This document shows positions 46,127-53,544 of a stretch of DNA of 64,000 nucleotides, piece after piece. The position numbers were made by a program, and so were the translations under genes. The notes under the pieces were generated by a model, which ran no database searches, had not been told where the DNA came from, and was given only the letters and a program-made list of their open reading frames with translations. How positions within the stretch are numbered: position 1 is the first letter of the stretch; each line of letters starts with the position of its first letter. Origin of the DNA: Acuticoccus sp039034015 (GTDB lineage: Bacteria > Pseudomonadota > Alphaproteobacteria > Rhizobiales > Amorphaceae); NCBI GenBank assembly GCA_039034015.1, contig JBCCBM010000001.1, forward strand, positions 186,001-250,000, in the 5' to 3' direction.

Positions 46127-46618
46127 ACCGTCTCAACGGCGTTGAGCGCCGCTTTGCCTGCCGCAAGGTCGGTTTCGAATGGGGCGCCGGTGGCGAGGGC
46201 CGTTGAGAAGGGGGCGATTGCGGCGGCGTCGGCGTCGCGCTCGCCCTTGGCCAGGTCCCACGTGTGCTGGGTCCCACGTGTGCCGGGTCCCACGTGTGCC
46301 GGGTGTCACGATGGGTGAGCTGCCAGCCATGGATGATGGGCTGCCGGTCGGTGGTCAGCCGGTGGGTGGGGAGGGGCGGGGCGCCCTCCACCATGAGATC
46401 GCCGAGGCGGCCGCGGGCGGGGCCTGCGGTGAGGGTGATGTCGCAGCGGTCCTCGCCCCGGGCGGCGAGTTCTGGGTGCGCCTGGAGCTGGAGGATGAGG
46501 CCAGCGCGCAGGACCGCACAGGCCATTGCGGTGGGGTCGCGGCTGGCGTGGGGCGCATCGTCGGTGAGGTTGAGGCGGAGGCCGACGCCGACGACGCCCG
46601 GTTCGCAGATTGCAAAGG
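46105..46618 (-). pseudogene. Gfo/Idh/MocA-like oxidoreductase remnant, frameshifted by a 16-bp repeat expansion
   Basis: Reading from 46618 downward gives GVVGVGLRLNL, RAGLILQLQAHPEL, RCDITLTAGPARGRLGDLMVEG and LTHRDTRHTWD, then the frame breaks inside a 3 x 16-bp repeat. It resumes in another frame as DLAKGERDADAAAIAPF and ends GKAALNAVETVYRLAAN, which looks like the C-terminus of Gfo/Idh/MocA sugar dehydrogenases. The N-terminal NAD-binding half is missing. The two frames differ by 2 modulo 3, exactly what two extra 16-bp copies (32 bp) would cause. Its last bases overlap the convergent HD/kinase gene by 22 bp. Confidence 0.55.
46254..46301. repeat. 3 x 16-bp tandem repeat causing a frameshift
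   Basis: Units 46254-46269, 46270-46285 and 46286-46301 of GGTCCCACGTGTGCYG, the first differing by one base. Removing two copies restores one reading frame through the oxidoreductase remnant. Confidence 0.9.
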
Positions 46619-46926
46619 GGTCATCGGTCAGGATGATGCCGCGGAACCGGGCGGTGTCGGCCCGGAGCGCGGCGAGGAGCACGGTGTTGTCGCTGCCATA
46701 GGCGGAGGCCTTTTTGGCGGGCGGCGTTGCGATCGACCGTGTCGTGGTAGCCGACGCCTTGGTGGTGGATGAGGCGGAGCTTGGCGCCGGCCGCAATGGT
46801 TTGTGCGGTGAGGGTGTGGCGGCGTTCGGCATCATCGTCAGTGTCGAGGGTGAAGGCCTCGCCCGCACTTTCGCGGATGAGCGCGTCCATCTTGGGCGTG
46901 CTGAGGGAGGTGTAGAAGACGCGCAT
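46619..46926 (-). pseudogene. Fused fragments: 2-hydroxyacid dehydrogenase-like N-terminus and amidohydrolase-like piece
   Basis: The ATG at 46926 overlaps the RraA stop (TGATG). The first ~65 codons read MRVFYTSLSTPKMDALIRES then KLRLIHHQGVGYHDTVD, resembling the substrate-domain of D-isomer 2-hydroxyacid dehydrogenases. After about 46731 that frame becomes meaningless. Another frame, shifted by one, gives KASAYGSDNTVLLAALRADTARFRGI, a phrase typical of TIM-barrel amidohydrolases of the PF04909 type. These appear to be joined scraps of different genes. Family calls are tentative; the disruption is clear. Confidence 0.5.
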
Positions 46927-47609
46927 CAATCCGTAAACGTGAAGAGATCGTCGAGGGGGATGTCGCGCAGCCAGCCGGGGGCGGGGGCGCCGGCGGCGAG
47001 CTCAGCCTCCATGGCGGCCTCTTTGCGTTTGACGGCCTCGAGGGCGGTTTTGGCCTCCTTTATGCGCGCGGCGGGGATGATGACGACGCCTTCATCGTCG
47101 CCGCACACAATGTCGCCGGTGGCGGTGGCGACGCCGCCGCACACGATGGGGAGGCCGACGGAGCCGGGGCCGTTCTTCTGCGGTGAATTGGGGGTGATGG
47201 CGGCGGCGAAGACGGGGATGCCGGCGGCGTTGTTGCCGGCAATGTCGCGCACGGCGCCGTCGGTGACGATCGCGATGATGCCGGCGTTTTTGGCCATGCC
47301 GATCAGGATATCGCCGGCGACGGCGTGGGCGGTGTGGCCGCCGGTCGCAATGATGAGGACGTCACCGGGTTTGGCAAGGCGTAAGGAGGCCCAGGGGGCC
47401 AGATTGTCACGCGGTCCGGCGTCCACGGTGAGGGCGGTGCCGGCGAAGGTGGTTGCGGTGGTGACGGGCTTGATGCTGGCGGCCATGGCGCCTGTGCGGC
47501 CAAGGGCGTCGACGATGTTGCCGACGGGGGATTTGGCGAACGCTGCGATGTCGGCAGGGTTGGCGCGGGGGAGGGTTTTGGCGGCTTTGAGGACGGCGGA
47601 ATGGCTCAC
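46926..47609 (-). CDS. RraA-family protein (4-hydroxy-4-methyl-2-oxoglutarate aldolase/oxaloacetate decarboxylase-like)
   Basis: 227 residues from the GTG at 47609. The RraA fold core is intact: NIVDALGRTGAM, GTALTVDAGPRDNLAPW, GDVLIIATGGHTAHAVAGDILIGMAKNAGIIAIVTDGAVRDI and the metal/substrate block with GDIVCGDDEGVVIIP. Members with a DxxE-type site are HMG/CHA aldolases or demethylmenaquinone-like proteins. It is the only apparently intact gene in a decayed operon; its start overlaps the broken ATPase gene's stop (GTGA). Confidence 0.82.
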   Translation of the reverse strand: MSHSAVLKAAKTLPRANPADIAAFAKSPVGNIVDALGRTGAMAASIKPVTTATTFAGTALTVDAGPRDNLAPWASLRLAKPGDVLIIATGGHTAHAVAGDILIGMAKNAGIIAIVTDGAVRDIAGNNAAGIPVFAAAITPNSPQKNGPGSVGLPIVCGGVATATGDIVCGDDEGVVIIPAARIKEAKTALEAVKRKEAAMEAELAAGAPAPGWLRDIPLDDLFTFTD

Positions 47610-48541
47610 GGGGCGGTCTTTCCGAGGATGGTGCCTGTTGTGGCGCCAAAGGGGCGGACCCTGTCGGCGCGGCAGGCAAGATGGATGGGCGCGTCGATGT
47701 TGGCCGACACGTCGCGGGGGCCTCGCACGATGAGGGGCGCACCGTCCACATCCACGGTGATGAGTGTTTCTGCGCCCAAGGGTTCCCCGGATGCGACGCG
47801 GCCGGCGAGCGTTTCCGGGCCGGTGTTTTTGGTGGGGAGAATGTCTTCGGGGCGGATGCCAAAGGTGATTTTGGTGCCGGGTGCGCCGGCCGGAAGGGGG
47901 AGGGTTGCGCCTTGTACGGTGACGCCTTCGTGGGTTGCGGTGGCGGGGAGGAGGTTCATGGGCGGGTTGCCCAAAGAACTTGCGGCGAAGGTGTTGGCGG
48001 GTTCCGGGTAAACGTCCATGGGGCGGCCGATTTGGGCGACTTTGCCACCCGCCATGATGCAGATGCGGTCCCCCATGGTCATTGCCTCCGCCTGGTCGTG
48101 GGTGACGTAGATCATGGTGGCCGACAGCGCCTTGTGGAGGTGCACGAGACCGGCGCGTCGACCAAGAAAACCTTTGGGTCGCGCACGATGGCGCGGCCCA
48201 GCGCCACCCGCTGGCGCTGGGCGCCGGAGAGGGCGTGGGGTTTGCGCGACAAGTATTGCGTGAGGCCGATGGAAGCAGCGACGTCTTCGACGCGGCGTTT
48301 GCGGCCGAAGCCGAGGTTTTGGGCGACCCTCATGTGCGGGTAGAGGGCGCAGGGCTGGAAGACCACGGCGATGTCGCGGTTTTTGGCCGGGACGCCGTTC
48401 ATGGTGTCGCCATCGATGGCGAGGTGGCCTGATGTGATGGTTCCAGGCCCGCGATCATGCGCAAGGTGGTGGATTTTCCGCAGCCTGAGGGGCCGAGGAG
48501 GATCATGAATTCGCCGTCGGTGACGATGAAGGTGACTCACC
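47606..48541 (-). pseudogene. UgpC/MalK-type ABC ATP-binding protein, degraded
   Basis: The 5' part gives EFMILLGPSGCGKSTTLRMIAGLE (intact Walker A). After a frameshift come DIAVVFQPCALYPHMRV, LSGAQRQRVALGRAIV and VFLVDAPVS; a second shift leads to YVTHDQAEAMTMGDRICIMAGGKVAQIGRP and a TOBE domain (FGIRPEDI). Besides the frameshifts, the signature GG is GA and the Walker B catalytic Glu is Ala (DAP), and the segment between Q-loop and signature is shortened. This gene is dead. Confidence 0.85.
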
Positions 48542-48544
48542 TTG

Positions 48545-48695
48545 CCGGTTGGTGGGCACGATGAGGTAGGCGGAGTTGTGGATGGTGCGCGCCACCGGGA
48601 GCGGGGTGAAGAGCGCGTAGATGAGGAGCGCTGGGAGCAAGAACATCGTGATGGCGAAGCAGGGGTTGGCGTGGTCCTTCTCCGGCCGGCGCGCC
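48545..48695 (-). pseudogene. Remnant of a UgpA/MalF-type permease
   Basis: Reading the minus strand gives AITMFLLPALLIYALFTPLPVARTIHNSAY, the start of a sugar-type ABC permease (first transmembrane helix and following loop). It runs straight into the broken ATPase gene, so the rest of the permease and any partner permease have been deleted. Confidence 0.65.
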
Positions 48696-48700
48696 CCGCT

Positions 48701-48710
48701 GGGGGGGGGG
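48701..48710. repeat. Run of ten G
   Basis: A G10 homopolymer sits between the permease remnant and the end of the binding-protein remnant. Such tracts slip readily in replication and sequencing, so exact length is uncertain. Confidence 0.8.
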
Positions 48711-48725
48711 ACCCGTCAAGGTGGG

Positions 48726-49878
48726 TTAGTAGGCCGCTGAGATCATGGCGATTGCTTCATCAACGCCGATGAGGCCGGCGGGGAAGGCGCTGTTAATCAC
48801 CTGGTTGAAGGTTTCGCGCGCTTGGCCTTGCATCTGTTGGGCGGGTATGCCGAAGTTTTAGGCTGCGCCTTTGTTGGCGGCGGCAAGATTTGTGAAGTAT
48901 TCGGCGTTGTCGCCTGTGATGGTGGAGGGGTCGGCCTTGATGCCGGTGCCGACGAGGTTGGCCTCCAGCCAGGCGTTGCCCCTCTCGGCTGTTGCCATCG
49001 AGTTCAGGAATTTTGCTGTTAAATCAGGCTGTTCAGTGGCTGCGTTCACCACGAACAATCCGCTGACGGCAATCGTCTTGCAAGTGGGGCAGGCGGCGTC
49101 TTCTGGGATCCGGCCGTTGACGATGCCGAGGGCGAAATCGTCGGGCTGGCCGCCCTCGTCGGGGGCTGCGAAGGCGCCTTCATCAATGATTTCTTTGGCG
49201 TGTTCCAGGGCTGCGCGCACGCGGGGGTCGGTCCAGGGAACGCCCTCGCCCTTGAGGAGGGCCTCGTGGTCGTCGGTGCCGAGCTGTTTGAGGAGGAATT
49301 TGTGGGTGAGAAAGGCGCCGGGATAGGGGCGGTCGCCGGTGCCTTGCGCCATGGGGGTCATGCCGGTGGCGGCGATTTTTTCCACTGCGTCCACAAAGGC
49401 TTCGCCGGTCAGGTCCTCGACCGGGATTGTTACGCCCGCCTTGGTGAGCGCGAACTTGTTGACGGAGGTTTCGACGGTCCTCGCCTCGAGGGGGAAGCCA
49501 TAGACGCCGCCTTCATAACCCCAGACATCTTCGGCCAGGGCTCGATGGCGTCCCAGTTGAGCGTGTCGGACAGGTCAAGGCCGTTGGCCATATGCTCAGT
49601 CTGGTCGGTTTCGGCGCAAAAAGATGTCGGGGGCCTGGCCGGCGGTGAGGGCGGTTTTCAGCGCGGCGGACGGCGGCTGCGTTTGGTACCAGACAATGTC
49701 GATGGTGACGCCGGGTTTTTGGGCCGCTAAAGGCGCGGGCGGCGCCCTCCACGAAGTCGACCTTGGCCTTTTGGTCGGCCCAGTGGGACCACAATGTGAG
49801 GGTTTGCGCGCTGGCGGGGGCGGCAAGGCTGGCGCCGAGGATGAGCGCGAGGGCGGCGGTGGTGGTTTTGACGATCAT
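48726..49878 (-). pseudogene. Extracellular sugar-type solute-binding protein, multiply frameshifted
   Basis: From the ATG at 49878: signal peptide MIVKTTTAALALILGASLAAPASA then QTLTLWSHWADQKAKVDFVEG. The frame shifts to PGVTIDIVWYQTQPPSAALKTALTAGQAPDIF, and again to GTGDRPYPGAFLTHKFLLKQLG and PEDAACPTCKTIAVSGLFVVNAATEQPDL. An in-frame stop after AANKGAA separates the tail NFGIPAQQMQGQARETFNQV, which ends at 48726. This is a cluster B binding protein of the Ugp/Mal type with at least three lesions. Confidence 0.85.
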
Positions 49879-49944
49879 CCGTATCCTCCCGCGGCGCATG
49901 GGGCGATCGCCTCTGGGAAAGGTCGTCTGAAGGTGTGATGTTTT

Positions 49945-49965
49945 TCAATCAGATTATTGATGAAT
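49945..49965. promoter_or_regulatory. TCAA-N8-TTGA dyad (left copy)
   Basis: TCAA 49945-49948 and TTGA 49957-49960 in an AT-rich patch between the binding-protein remnant and the GntR remnant. A near-identical site lies at 50442-50461. It is probably an operator of the decayed GntR regulator. Confidence 0.4.
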
Positions 49966-50020
49966 TCCACGCGGTGGCGCCTCGCGCAGCGTGCGCGCGG
50001 CCAACACAAGGACAGCGCCC

Positions 50021-50450
50021 ATGACGCAGGCTCTCCCCGACGCAGTCGCGGACGAACGGGACACGGGCCTGCGCACGTTGGAGCTGGAGATTTTGCTCGG
50101 CCGCCTCCACCCCCGCGAGCGATTGGTGGAGGATGAGTGGATGGCCCGGCTTGGCGCCAGGCGGCACCAGGTGCGTGCGGCGCTCACCGCGCTTGACCAG
50201 ATGGGCCTGGTGGAGCGGCGGTCCAACCGGGGCGCGGCCGTGCGCCAATTTGATGTGGACGAGGTGGTCGAACTCACCGGTTTGCGGGCGGAATTGCACC
50301 GTTTGGCGGTATAGCGCAGGACGCTGCCCTTCGGCCAGGCGGCCGCCGAGCACCGCGAGATGATTGCGGCGGCTGAGCGGGGGCGCCGTGCGGCGCTCGC
50401 GGCCCTCTGCGCGGCTTTACTTGGAGCGCGAAGGTGCGCTGCATCAACAG
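50021..50450 (+). pseudogene. GntR-family regulator, truncated and frameshifted
   Basis: From the ATG at 50021 a winged-helix domain is readable: LELEILLGRLHPRERLVEDEWMARLGARRHQVRAALTALDQMGLVERRSNRGAAVRQF, then the start of an FCD domain, EVVELTGLRAELHRLAV, ending at a stop at 50312-50314. A further FCD-like scrap (HREMIAAAERGRRAALAALCAA) appears in another frame near 50350-50430, with most of the ligand domain deleted. It is divergent from the decayed ABC operon it presumably controlled. Confidence 0.75.
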
Positions 50451-50461
50451 GATTATTGATG
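50442..50461. promoter_or_regulatory. CATCAA-N8-TTGATG dyad (right copy)
   Basis: Perfect 6-base arms around CAGGATTA. The core shares GATTATTGATGA with the left copy at 49945, and the two bracket the GntR remnant. Confidence 0.4.
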
Positions 50462-50486
50462 ATTTTTGGGCCGCCGCCGGGTCGTG

Positions 50487-51116
50487 CTAGGCGTGGCCGG
50501 CCCGCGGCGTTGCCCCGTTGAGGGGCGCGGGAGAGCGGCCCAGCTGGCGCAGCAACGCCTTTTTCGCGTGGAAAATCCGGGTCTTGACCGTGCCCTCCGG
50601 GATGCCCTCGATCACCGAAATCTCCGCGTAGCTGAGATCTTCGAAGAAGGCGAGGTGGACGACCGCCCGCTGCTGCGCGGGGAGTTTGGCGACCGAGGCC
50701 CGCACGCGGCGCGCGTCCTGCGCGGCGGCGATCAGGTCATCGGCGGGCGGGTCATCGGCGGGGATGCCCTCGTCGGGCTCGCAAATGTCAGTGCGGGCTT
50801 GGCGGCGCACGTGGTCGATGGCTTTGTTGCGGGCGAGCGATAGGATCCAGGCGCGCACGCTGCCCTGGCCGCGAAAATTGCCGGCATCGCGCCAGACGCA
50901 AAGCATTGTCTCGTGGACAATGTCGGCCACCTCAAAATGGTCGCGAAGGCGCATGGACACAAACCGGTGCACCGCCGCCCCGTGGGTCTCGTAGATGGCC
51001 CGCATCGCCCCTTTGTCGCCCGCTGCCACCTGCGCGATGAGGTGATGGTCGCGATCCTTGGCGTGTGCATCAACGGATCGGGGGCCGGCGGGGGCGCGAT
51101 GGGGGAGAGGGCTCAA
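50487..51116 (-). CDS. ECF-type sigma-70 family RNA polymerase sigma factor
   Basis: 209 residues from a TTG at 51116; a shorter start is possible because the first ~25 residues are not conserved-looking. Sigma region 2: HRFVSMRLRDHFEVADIVHETMLCVWRDAGNFRGQGSVRAWILSLARNKAIDHVRRQ. Region 4: LPAQQRAVVHLAFFEDLSYAEISVIEGIPEGTVKTRIFHAKKALLRQLG. No anti-sigma factor is adjacent. Its position beside the type III secretion locus suggests, but does not show, a regulatory link as in HrpL-type systems. Confidence 0.88.
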   Translation of the reverse strand: MSPLPHRAPAGPRSVDAHAKDRDHHLIAQVAAGDKGAMRAIYETHGAAVHRFVSMRLRDHFEVADIVHETMLCVWRDAGNFRGQGSVRAWILSLARNKAIDHVRRQARTDICEPDEGIPADDPPADDLIAAAQDARRVRASVAKLPAQQRAVVHLAFFEDLSYAEISVIEGIPEGTVKTRIFHAKKALLRQLGRSPAPLNGATPRAGHA

Positions 51117-51296
51117 GCGTGCTTCCTCCAGTCAAGGGCGGTGCGGCACGCACCCGGCACGGACGACCGCGACCACGACAATGTTTGCGCAAGACCGTTG
51201 TAGCCAGCGTTGTGGTGGGGGGCGGGCGGGGCGCCGGCGCTGCCCAAATGTTGGTCACGCCCCGACTGTCACCACGGCAGGGCGCCGCCGCGCGCA

Positions 51297-52820
51297 TCAA
51301 ATGCCGTGCTCGACGAGGAATTCGCGGATCGCGCCCATGCAGGTTTGCCACGCGGGCTCATAGTCCACCAAGACGTGGTTGCGGCTGTTGAGCGGCACAA
51401 AGCGCGCCTCCGGGATTTGGGACGCAAGCATCACGCCCTCTTCGACCGGGATGCGCTGATCGTCTTTGGAGTGGAGGACGATGGTGGGCGCCTGCACGTC
51501 GCGAAGGCGGTCGCGCACATCAATGTCGCCAAAGGCGTCTTGGAAGCGTGCAGCGTTTGAGGGCGAGGTGGTGAGGCGCTGAAAATCGTCGAACCAGTTG
51601 AGCTCTTCGGCGCCGGCGTCGGGCATAAAAGTTTGGGAAAAGATGTGGCGGTAGGCGGGGTTATCGGTCCCCCAGCCAACTTCGGTGAGGGTGCGGACCG
51701 CTTCGCGCCGGGCGTGTTCTTCCGGGCTTGCGTGGTGGCGCCAGCCGGAGGCGTAGCCGCCGATCAGCACCAGGCCCGAGACCTTGCTCGGATGGCGCGC
51801 GGCATATTCGATGGAGACCGCCGCGCCCTGGGAGATGCCAAGGAGGGGGAAGCGCTCCAGCCCAAGGGCGTTCACCACCGCCTCAAGGTCATCCACGAAG
51901 GCGTCGAAGCCGAGGTCGTCCACGGTCCAATCGGAGAGGCCGCAGCCGCGTTCGTCATAGCGGATCAAGGTTCGGCCGCGGGCAATTTCTGTAAAACACT
52001 TGCCCCAGATCGGGCTCGTCCAGTCGAACTCAAGATGTGTGAGCCAGTTGGCCGCCTTGAGGAGTGGTGGGCCGGACCCGACGGTGGCGTAGGCAATTTT
52101 GCTGCCGTCGCGGGCATCGCAAAATCCGATGTGTTGGTCGCGGAGGGCGTCGGTTTGGCAGGCTGCGCGCGCGCCAGCGGGGGCTTTGGGTGGGGTGTCG
52201 TCGGCCGGGTGGTTTTGTGCGAAGGCGGCGGCGCCTTCAGGGTCCGCGTCGCGCCAAAGGTGCAGCCATTTGGCGGTCGCGAGTGCGGGAAGGTCGGGGT
52301 GGGTGGCAAGGCGCTTCAGCACGGTGACGCGCGCCAGTTGCGCATCGTGGCGCACCGCTTCGAGCCACGCGGTGAAGGCGGTGTCGCCCGCACCGTCGAG
52401 CCCGTCGAGCAACACGGCGCCGAGCTGCGTGGCCAAGACTTCCAGCGCGTCGACGCCGAGCGTGTCGCCGCCGTTGGCGATGGTCTGGTGCACCTCGCGA
52501 ATGTCGATGAGGAGGCCGTTGGCGTCGAAGGCGACACGCTCACGGTCAGCCACGATGCGGGTGCGCTCGGGCAGATCAACCACTTTTCGCAGTTTGCTGA
52601 GTGACCAGCGGAGCGCGGCCTTTGGATCGTCCGGGACATCCCAAAAGAGTTCGCAGAGCCGCTCGCGCCGGTGGGGGCGGCCGGTCTCCACCAAAAATGC
52701 CAAGAGCGCGCGCGCCTTGCGGGAGGCGGGAAGCGGGACATCGGCCCCGTTGCGCGTGACCCGAAGCTCGCCCAGGAGCGAGATCTGAAGGTCATCCACG
52801 TTTGCGCTCGACAACGACAT
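51297..52820 (-). CDS. SARP-like DNA-binding domain fused to an alpha/beta hydrolase
   Basis: 507 residues. Residues about 10-100 form an OmpR/SARP winged helix (ISLLGELRVTRNGADVPLPASRKARALLAFLVE, FWDVPDDPKAALRWSLSKLRKVV) followed by a short bacterial-activation-type helical region. From about 240 an alpha/beta hydrolase begins (GFCDARDGSKIAYATVGSGPPLL) with a complete triad: nucleophile in LLGISQGAAVS, Asp in VLHSKDDQRIP, His in NSRNHVLVDYEP. It may sense a small ester or lactone-like signal, or the hydrolase fold may serve only as a ligand pocket. Located between the sigma factor and the effector region. Confidence 0.82.
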   Translation of the reverse strand: MSLSSANVDDLQISLLGELRVTRNGADVPLPASRKARALLAFLVETGRPHRRERLCELFWDVPDDPKAALRWSLSKLRKVVDLPERTRIVADRERVAFDANGLLIDIREVHQTIANGGDTLGVDALEVLATQLGAVLLDGLDGAGDTAFTAWLEAVRHDAQLARVTVLKRLATHPDLPALATAKWLHLWRDADPEGAAAFAQNHPADDTPPKAPAGARAACQTDALRDQHIGFCDARDGSKIAYATVGSGPPLLKAANWLTHLEFDWTSPIWGKCFTEIARGRTLIRYDERGCGLSDWTVDDLGFDAFVDDLEAVVNALGLERFPLLGISQGAAVSIEYAARHPSKVSGLVLIGGYASGWRHHASPEEHARREAVRTLTEVGWGTDNPAYRHIFSQTFMPDAGAEELNWFDDFQRLTTSPSNAARFQDAFGDIDVRDRLRDVQAPTIVLHSKDDQRIPVEEGVMLASQIPEARFVPLNSRNHVLVDYEPAWQTCMGAIREFLVEHGI

Positions 52821-52923
52821 TGTTGCTCTTCCACGTCAATCGGTTGGCCCCCCGCAGCACTGCCGCGAGGGGCTTCGTTTCTTTGCAACGCGCGCGGCTC
52901 TGGCCTCGCGTTCGCTGCGTTGG

Positions 52924-53478
52924 TCACACCGCCATGATCATCGCATCGCTGTCCTGCTGTTCCCGCGCGTTGAGGAAGGTTGCGAGCGGGTCGTCGGACA
53001 ATGTTGCGGTGAGCGCATCAAGGCGCGGCCCGGAGAGGATTGCCGCGTTGTCGATCACGTCGATGAGCGCAAGCGGGCCGGCGGGCGGTGAGGCGAGCAG
53101 CGCCTCCACGGCCTGGAGGCGCTTGTTGATGGCGGCGATGGCGGGCGCATCGTCCCCCTCCGCGCCCTGCACGGGGCACTGCAGGAAAAGGCCGAAGGTG
53201 CCGCGGACCATATAGTAATGGAAGTGGGCGTTGCGGTTGCGGGTGCCGCCAATACCTATCGCAGTGTAGTCTTGCGCCACACGGCTGCGCCTAAATTCTT
53301 CAATGTAGGCGCCTGCTTGGGACAGCGGGACGGGGAGGTCCCGGGTGGCGAAGGCAAGGTCCGCGTGGCGGCGCAGCGCTCGCGCGACATCGGCGTAAAC
53401 GGGCGGCGCTTGGATGCCGCCCTCAAAAAGCCGCTCGGCCAGCGCCTCGTACGCGGGGTTCTGTTGGGGCTCATCCAT
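52924..53478 (-). CDS. Uncharacterised protein encoded directly downstream of a candidate effector
   Basis: 184 residues, not recognised. It is mixed alpha/beta, without signal peptide or membrane segment. A central hydrophobic patch AHFHYYMVRGTFGLFLQCPV is followed by helices rich in Ala/Leu. It starts 66 bases after the 708-residue effector gene on the same strand, so it is probably co-transcribed. A chaperone or accessory role for that effector is only a positional guess. Confidence 0.55.
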   Translation of the reverse strand: MDEPQQNPAYEALAERLFEGGIQAPPVYADVARALRRHADLAFATRDLPVPLSQAGAYIEEFRRSRVAQDYTAIGIGGTRNRNAHFHYYMVRGTFGLFLQCPVQGAEGDDAPAIAAINKRLQAVEALLASPPAGPLALIDVIDNAAILSGPRLDALTATLSDDPLATFLNAREQQDSDAMIMAV

Positions 53479-53544
53479 GGGTGGGCTCCGCGCCGGGGGG
53501 GCCGATCATCCCGGTGTTGAATGCGTGTGTCATGGCGCGCCCCG

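Noticed and set aside
46254..46301. CRISPR or iteron array
   Set aside because: The 16-bp units are contiguous without spacers and lie within a former coding frame; slippage expansion is the better explanation.
46020..46868. A single intact 282-codon gene at the amidohydrolase/oxidoreductase remnant
   Set aside because: Meaningful sequence occupies only part of this frame and continues in two other frames, so it is a composite of broken genes.
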